From contig JAJYDP010000025.1 in assembly GCA_021777365.1 (NCBI GenBank), positions 1 to 16,997 of the forward strand: a stretch of 16,997 bases of DNA, read 5' to 3'. The notes beneath the pieces were generated by a model. It did not search any database. It was given only the letters and a program-made list of their open reading frames with translations, and had not been told where the DNA came from. This stretch comes from Chloroflexota bacterium. Its GTDB lineage: Bacteria; Chloroflexota; Limnocylindria; Limnocylindrales; CSP1-4. This document shows positions 14,076-16,997 of the stretch, in pieces (within the stretch, counting starts at the first letter, position 1; each line of letters starts with the position of its first letter). The translations under genes were made by a program, and so were the position numbers.

Positions 14076-14579
14076 ATGGAGACCCTGACGCATGTCGAGC
14101 ACGCGCACCACGAACTGTTGCGCACGTACGTGCAGCGCCTCTACGAGCTGGCGAACTGCCTCTGCCCCGATTGCCTCGACACCCCCGGCTGCCTGGCCGA
14201 GCTGGCCGAGCTCCGGGAGGTCGAGCGCGGCCTGCGGGAGCAGCTGATCCCCCACATGGACGCGGTGGAGGCGGCCGTCTATCCGAGCCTCGAGCGGATC
14301 ATGAACGACCGCGAGGCCAGCGCGCCCATGCGGCACGAGCACGAGGAGATCCGCCGGCTGGTGGCGCGCCTGGGCGAGATCATCGATCGGGGCGAGGCGG
14401 CGGTGGATCGCGGCGCCGTGCTGGCCCTGCGCCGGCAGATGCTGCGGCTGCACGTGCTCCTGAAGACCCACCTCGACGAGGAGGAGCTCTACCTGCCGAT
14501 CCTCGAGGACCGCCTCACGCCGGAGGCCGAGGCCGCCCTGGGACGGGCGCTCGACCACCTGGCCGCCACGCGCCTGTGA
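14076..14579 (+). CDS. Hemerythrin HHE domain protein
   Basis: This 167-residue four-helix protein of the hemerythrin (HHE cation-binding) family starts three bases after hdrB, with GGAGG overlapping the hdrB stop. Candidate di-iron ligands in family order are H9/H12, H60 with E65 (PHMDAVEAAVYP), H87/H89 (RHEHEEIRRL), H126, and H132 with E136 (THLDEEELYLP). Bacterial hemerythrins bind oxygen, NO or peroxide, or store iron. A short insertion after the first helix carries four cysteines, C28, C30, C33 and C39 (CLCPDCLDTPGC), which could bind zinc or iron or react with sulfur species. As the last gene of the operon it may protect the Hdr clusters from oxygen or sense redox state; this is inference. 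Confidence 0.9.
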   Translation: METLTHVEHAHHELLRTYVQRLYELANCLCPDCLDTPGCLAELAELREVERGLREQLIPHMDAVEAAVYPSLERIMNDREASAPMRHEHEEIRRLVARLGEIIDRGEAAVDRGAVLALRRQMLRLHVLLKTHLDEEELYLPILEDRLTPEAEAALGRALDHLAATRL

Positions 14580-14703
14580 CTGGGGCACGCTTCCGGGACC
14601 GCTCGGCGCCCTTGAGAGCGCCGGGTCGCGGTGTCCGGCCGAGCGGCAGCTTCGCCGGCATGGCTGGCGCATTCGGGCCCGGGCGCCGGAGGAGGGTGCA
14701 GGC
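14580..14703. terminator. Intergenic gap with weak hairpin at 14604-14623
   Basis: CGGCGC (14604-14609) can pair with GCGCCG (14618-14623) around an 8-base loop, shortly after the hemerythrin stop. There is no T tract. It may mark the end of the operon, but the next gene is on the same strand only 124 bases after the stop and could be read through. A strong GGAGGAGGG at 14688-14696 is the ribosome-binding site of the next gene. Confidence 0.25.
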
Positions 14704-15045
14704 ATGATCGCTCGGACGTGGCGCGGTGCGGTGGCCTCCAGGGACCGCGACGTCTACTTGGCGTACGTGGAGGCGACGGGCATCGCCGGCTACCGGAACG
14801 TGCCCGGGAATCTCGGCGCCTGGATCCTGAGCCGGGACCTGGGCGACGGCCGCACCGAGGTCGTCACGCTGAGTTTCTGGGAGTCGTACGAGGCGATCCG
14901 GGAGTTCGCCGGCGACGAGGTCGATCGGGCGGTGTTCTACCCGGATGACGATCGCTATCTCGTCGAGCGCGACCTCCAGGTGGCCCACTTCAACGTCGGC
15001 CGCAGCGGAGCCCCCGGTGCCGACGGGATCCCCGCCGCCGGATGA
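14704..15045 (+). CDS. Antibiotic biosynthesis monooxygenase (ABM)-like protein
   Basis: This 113-residue small ferredoxin-like alpha/beta-barrel protein starts at ATG 14704, with GGAGGAGGG about 7 bases upstream. Family features are the opening strand with TWRGAV, YVEATGIAGYRNVPGNLGAW, then EVVTLSFWESYEAIREFAG, the AVFYPDDDRYLVERD segment and the C-terminal VAHFNV strand. This matches a common subgroup of uncharacterised ABM/Dabb-type stress proteins rather than a true antibiotic enzyme. The last ~15 residues (GRSGAPGADGIPAAG) look disordered. Its relation to the Hdr operon just upstream is only positional. Confidence 0.85.
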   Translation: MIARTWRGAVASRDRDVYLAYVEATGIAGYRNVPGNLGAWILSRDLGDGRTEVVTLSFWESYEAIREFAGDEVDRAVFYPDDDRYLVERDLQVAHFNVGRSGAPGADGIPAAG

Positions 15046-15059
15046 CTCGAGGCCGGAGA

Positions 15060-15260
15060 CTAGGCGAGCGTCGGGTCCTGCGCTGTCGGACCGCCGGCGG
15101 ACCGCGACGCGAGCGGCGGCTCGATGGCCCCCTGGCTGCCCGACGCGGGCTGGGTCTCCGACCCGCTGGCGGCACGCGCCGCCGCGCGCCGGCGCTCGAG
15201 CTCGCGGGTCACCCATTCCTCCGCGTGGGCATCGACGGGGACCTTGGTCAGGATGGACAT
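15060..15260 (-). CDS. Small hypothetical protein
   Basis: This possible gene for a 66-residue protein converges on the ABM-like gene. ATG at 15260 has GGAG about 8 bases upstream. A plausible, weak promoter lies further upstream on the minus strand: TGGACG (15327-15322) and TACGAT (15305-15300), 16 bases apart. The first half (ILTKVPVDAHAEEWVTREL, then an Arg/Ala-rich helix) looks like a real amphipathic protein. The second half is Ser/Ala/Pro/Gly-rich and low in complexity. I recognise no family. It may be a genuine small protein or a chance frame. Confidence 0.42.
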   Translation of the reverse strand: MSILTKVPVDAHAEEWVTRELERRRAAARAASGSETQPASGSQGAIEPPLASRSAGGPTAQDPTLA

Positions 15261-15504
15261 CAGACGCTCCGGCTGGGCGGTGTTCGACTTGGCGTGTCGA
15301 TCGTACGTTCACCGCACGGGGCGTCCAGTAGGTATTCCGTCCTACCCCTGCCTGCCGGTCCGGGGAGCCGGCCCGGGTGAGCTCCCGCAACCGCCTGCCG
15401 CGGAGCCCCCGGGGGGTGCGGAAGTACGCGGGTCACCTGACCGTTGACCTACGGTCACCGCGGGCGTTGCCGGCTACCTTCACGGCCATGGGGAGGGACC
15501 GATC
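15261..15504. other. Intergenic region (244 bases)
   Basis: This divergent gap lies between the small minus-strand gene and the CxxC protein gene. A cluster of GGTCA/TGACC half-sites occurs at 15431-15457: GGTCA-cc-TGACC, then TTGACC, then GGTCA again, forming overlapping inverted repeats that could be an operator. GGGAGC (15363-15368) and GCTCCC (15381-15386) can pair around 12 bases. TACCTT at 15475-15480 fits a TAnnnT -10 element, but no -35 stands at normal spacing. No gene is visible. Confidence 0.35.
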
Positions 15505-15717
15505 CTGAAGCACCAGTGGACGTTCGCCGCGACCGAACAGGGGCGCGGCATCTTCGCCATCGGCGTCTGTGGTGCGTGCGGGCTGGTCCGCACGGCCTGG
15601 CTGCCGGCGGAGCAGCGGGAAGGCAAGCTCGATCTCCGCGGCGAGTGCCCGGGCGACGCGCACGACGCCAAGCCTGCGACCATGCCGGCCTGGAAACCCG
15701 CGGCCGGCCCCTCCTGA
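15505..15717 (+). CDS. Small CxxC protein without a canonical start codon
   Basis: A reading frame with strong G/C third-position bias encodes about 70 residues: KHQWTFAATEQGRGIFAIG, then VCGACGLVRTAWLPAEQ, then GECPGDAH. C22 and C25 form a CxxC; C48 and H53 could complete a zinc-type site. No ATG, GTG or TTG exists in frame between the upstream stop (15445) and the CxxC. The only sensible initiation point is CTG at 15505 (or ATC at 15502), 6-8 bases after a strong GGGAGGGA (15491-15498). An ATG at 15488 is out of frame and reads only six codons, to a stop overlapping that CTG. I do not recognise the family. Either CTG initiation or a sequence error could explain it. Confidence 0.55.
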   Translation: MKHQWTFAATEQGRGIFAIGVCGACGLVRTAWLPAEQREGKLDLRGECPGDAHDAKPATMPAWKPAAGPS

Positions 15718-15762
15718 TCCGCTTCCCGAGCCGGCCGGCCCCTCCTGATCCGCGTCCCGAGC
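15701..15762. repeat. 31-base tandem repeat, two copies
   Basis: Copy 1 (15701-15731) and copy 2 (15732-15762) each begin CGGCCGGCCCCTCCTGATCC and differ at a single base (T or G) in 31. A third partial copy (CGGCCGG) starts at 15763. Copy 1 includes the last codons and the stop of the small CxxC gene, so the duplication arose at its 3' end. Confidence 0.8.
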
Positions 15763-15768
15763 CGGCCG

Positions 15769-15820
15769 GTCCTGGTCGGGGTCCCTACCGGCCCGTCCTG
15801 GTCGGGCGCCTACCCGACCC
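15769..15820. repeat. 26-base degenerate tandem repeat, two copies
   Basis: Copies at 15769-15794 and 15795-15820 share GTCCTGGTCGGG exactly and then diverge partly (CCCTACCGG versus GCCTACCCG). A more decayed third copy may start at 15821 (GTCGTGACCGGG). They abut the 31-base repeats and run into the 3' end of the DNA glycosylase gene on the other strand. Confidence 0.6.
15800..15819. terminator. Hairpin between convergent genes (candidate terminator)
   Basis: GGTCGGG (15800-15806) and CCCGACC (15813-15819) form a perfect 7-bp stem with a 6-base loop. It sits at the junction of the CxxC gene (plus) and the end of the glycosylase gene (minus). No T tract follows on either strand, so function is uncertain. 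Confidence 0.35.
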
Positions 15821-16529
15821 GTCGTGACCGGGCCTGCCGGCCGACGGCCCGCAGGGACTCGCAGGATTCTCCGCCCGGGCACGCCCGCCGATGCCGGCGG
15901 TGCGCCAGGGACAGCCGGATGAGCGCTCCCTCGAGATCGCGCGGATCGACCCCGGCGCGGCCTGCAAGCGTCTCGAGCCACCCGACTGCATCCCGTCCAT
16001 CATCGGGCACGGCCAGGCCCAGGTGCTCGGCCGCCCGGATGGTCCGCTCGTCCAGCTCCGTCCGCGCGCCGGGCCACGCCCCGCGCAGTTCGCGCAGGAA
16101 GATGCGGGTGGTGGTCGGTCCCCAGCCGGGGAGCGCGCCGAGCATGCCGGCGACCGACACCGGGTCATCGCAGGCACGCAGCGCGGCCACGAGCCCGTCG
16201 GGCCATCGCTCCGTGACGAACGCCGCGATCGCCTGCAACCGGCTCGCCGTGCGAAAGTCGTAGCGGGCGTAACCGCCCGCGTCGAGCAGCGCCACCAGTT
16301 CGTCCCAGGTCGCTCCTCCCGCGTCCCCGAACGTCCGGACGCCCGCCCGGGCGAGAGTGCGGTATGTCCGCACGACCACGCCCGCCGGGATCGGGTTGCC
16401 GAAGAGGGTCGCGGCCAGCAGCCACCGGTCGAGTCCCTCGGTGCCGGCGTCGACGTCGATCGCCATCTCGGTGGAGTACCGACCGCCGGTCACATCCACC
16501 AGCCGACGCACGATCCCAGGCGAGTCCAC
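15810..16529 (-). CDS. HhH-GPD family DNA glycosylase-like protein
   Basis: This 239-residue protein resembles the endonuclease III/HhH-GPD base-excision-repair family. It starts at GTG 16529 with GGGGGAG 4-5 bases upstream. The helical core (about 33-125, LLAATLFGNPIP onward) leads to a helix-hairpin-helix (about 130-146, LGALPGWGPTTTRIFLRE). The Asp following it, D160 in TELDERTIRAAEHLG, matches the catalytic aspartate of the family. The lysine that gives lyase activity in endonuclease III (in the hairpin) is replaced by threonine/proline, so it would be monofunctional or non-catalytic. The C-terminal four-cysteine iron-sulfur loop is not complete (only CPGGESC). The last ~30 residues are Arg-rich. 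It is not in an operon with its neighbours. Confidence 0.8.
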   Translation of the reverse strand: MDSPGIVRRLVDVTGGRYSTEMAIDVDAGTEGLDRWLLAATLFGNPIPAGVVVRTYRTLARAGVRTFGDAGGATWDELVALLDAGGYARYDFRTASRLQAIAAFVTERWPDGLVAALRACDDPVSVAGMLGALPGWGPTTTRIFLRELRGAWPGARTELDERTIRAAEHLGLAVPDDGRDAVGWLETLAGRAGVDPRDLEGALIRLSLAHRRHRRACPGGESCESLRAVGRQARSRRVG

Positions 16530-16636
16530 CGCACTCCCCCCGTGACCGGGGCGCGCAACTCGAGGCGCCGGTCCGGTCCACCGACAGCATGCCCGCCGGG
16601 CGGCAGGAAGACACGAGCCGGTCGGCCCGCGGCGGA

Positions 16637-16700
16637 GTCATGTGAAGGTCACTTGCAAAAGATTGCGTCATGTATTAGCGTGCTGACTCTGCAAGGAGGT
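16637..16700 (+). promoter_or_regulatory. AT-rich promoter region and ribosome-binding site of the MFS gene
   Basis: This is the least GC-rich patch nearby. TATTAG (16673-16678) is a reasonable -10 box that would start transcription near 16685. TTGCAA (16653-16658) resembles a -35 box but is only 14 bases away. A 7-base direct repeat, GTCATGT, occurs at 16637-16643 and 16667-16673, exactly 30 bases apart, and GCAA-aaga-TTGC is a small inverted repeat between them. These could be sites for a repressor, as is usual for drug exporters. AAGGAGGT (16693-16700) is a perfect ribosome-binding site 7 bases before the ATG. Confidence 0.45.
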
Positions 16701-16707
16701 CACCGTC

Positions 16708-16997
16708 ATGAACCAGGCAGGGTCGCGGCGCTGGTGGGCGCTGCTGGCCATCACCCTCGCCGTGCTGGCCGTCACGCTGGACGTCACGGTCCTGACCGTG
16801 GCACTGCCCACGCTGGCCGGGGCCCTCAGAGCGTCCGAGTCGCAGCTGCAGTGGTTCGTGACGGCGTACACGCTGGCCCTGGTGGCGGGGATGCTGCCGG
16901 CGGGTCTGCTGGGGGATCGCTACGGGCGCCGCGCCGTGATGGCCGCGGCCCTCGTCCTCTTCGCCGTCGGCAGCGTCGGCTGCGCGTACGCGCCGTC
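16708..16997 (+). CDS. MFS transporter, DHA2 (EmrB/QacA) type, partial (N-terminus)
   Basis: Only the first 96 codons are in the window. A short basic start (MNQAGSRRWW) leads into membrane segment 1 (about 11-32) carrying VTLDVTVLTVALPTLAGAL, the D-x(2-3)-x-NVALP-like motif C-type signature of 14-segment DHA2 exporters. Then come SQLQWFVTAYTLALVAGMLPAGLLGDRYGRR, with motif A (GDRYGRR) between segments 2 and 3, and the beginning of segment 3. DHA2 proteins use the proton gradient to expel drugs or other amphipathic compounds. The substrate is unknown. The perfect ribosome-binding site makes the start secure. Confidence 0.95.
   Translation, partial: MNQAGSRRWWALLAITLAVLAVTLDVTVLTVALPTLAGALRASESQLQWFVTAYTLALVAGMLPAGLLGDRYGRRAVMAAALVLFAVGSVGCAYAP

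Noticed and set aside
15701..15820. CRISPR-like array
   Set aside because: The repeats are directly tandem without unique spacers, there are only two copies of each unit, and no cas gene is nearby.

Overview
The window is about 17 kb of very GC-rich bacterial DNA with strong G/C third-position bias. This bias produces long antisense shadow frames, which I left out. The lipoprotein at 4915, with its lipobox followed by a long Ala/Ser/Pro linker, together with the gene content, suggests a Chloroflexota lineage of the Limnocylindria/Ellin6529 kind, or possibly an actinobacterium-like group. This placement is inference from style; there is no rRNA or marker gene here. I see no tRNA, rRNA, CRISPR array, insertion sequence or phage gene.

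Layout. (1) 1-3455, minus strand: a three-gene ABC-2 type exporter operon (ATPase, permease, second permease cut by the window edge). (2) 3632-4399, minus: a TauE/SafE family membrane protein. (3) 4400-4914: a 515-base gene-free divergent region holding a strongly foldable segment at 4619-4691. (4) 4915-6027, plus: an orphan BMP-family substrate-binding lipoprotein. A GC hairpin separates it from (5) 6175-6888, minus: a Crp/Fnr-type regulator. (6) 6889-7051: a divergent promoter region with two inverted repeats. (7) 7052-14579, plus: a nine-gene operon encoding a DsrE-like protein, TusA, an MvhD-like protein, an HdrA fused to a GltD/NfnB-type NAD(P)H flavoprotein, a second HdrA, a small winged-helix protein, HdrC, HdrB and a hemerythrin. 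(8) 14704-15045, plus: an antibiotic-monooxygenase-like protein. (9) 15060-15260, minus: a small hypothetical gene. (10) 15505-15717, plus: a small CxxC protein with no canonical start codon, followed by short tandem repeats. (11) 15810-16529, minus: a HhH-GPD DNA glycosylase-like protein. (12) 16708 to the end, plus: the start of a DHA2-type MFS exporter.

The centre of interest is region 7. Sulfur carriers (TusA, DsrE) are co-translated with heterodisulfide-reductase modules through a chain of ATGA/GTGA overlaps. The cofactor set of one ordinary HdrA is divided between two HdrA-like proteins, and one of them has gained its own NAD(P)H-oxidoreductase module. The MvhD-like subunit and HdrB have each lost cysteines that normally hold clusters. 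My inference is a soluble, NAD(P)H-linked (possibly electron-bifurcating or confurcating) thiol/persulfide oxidoreductase that works on protein-bound sulfur. It may be controlled by the divergent Crp/Fnr protein. It resembles the sHdr sulfur-oxidation and HdrABC-MvhD systems but matches neither in gene content, and no lipoate-binding protein gene is present in the window.
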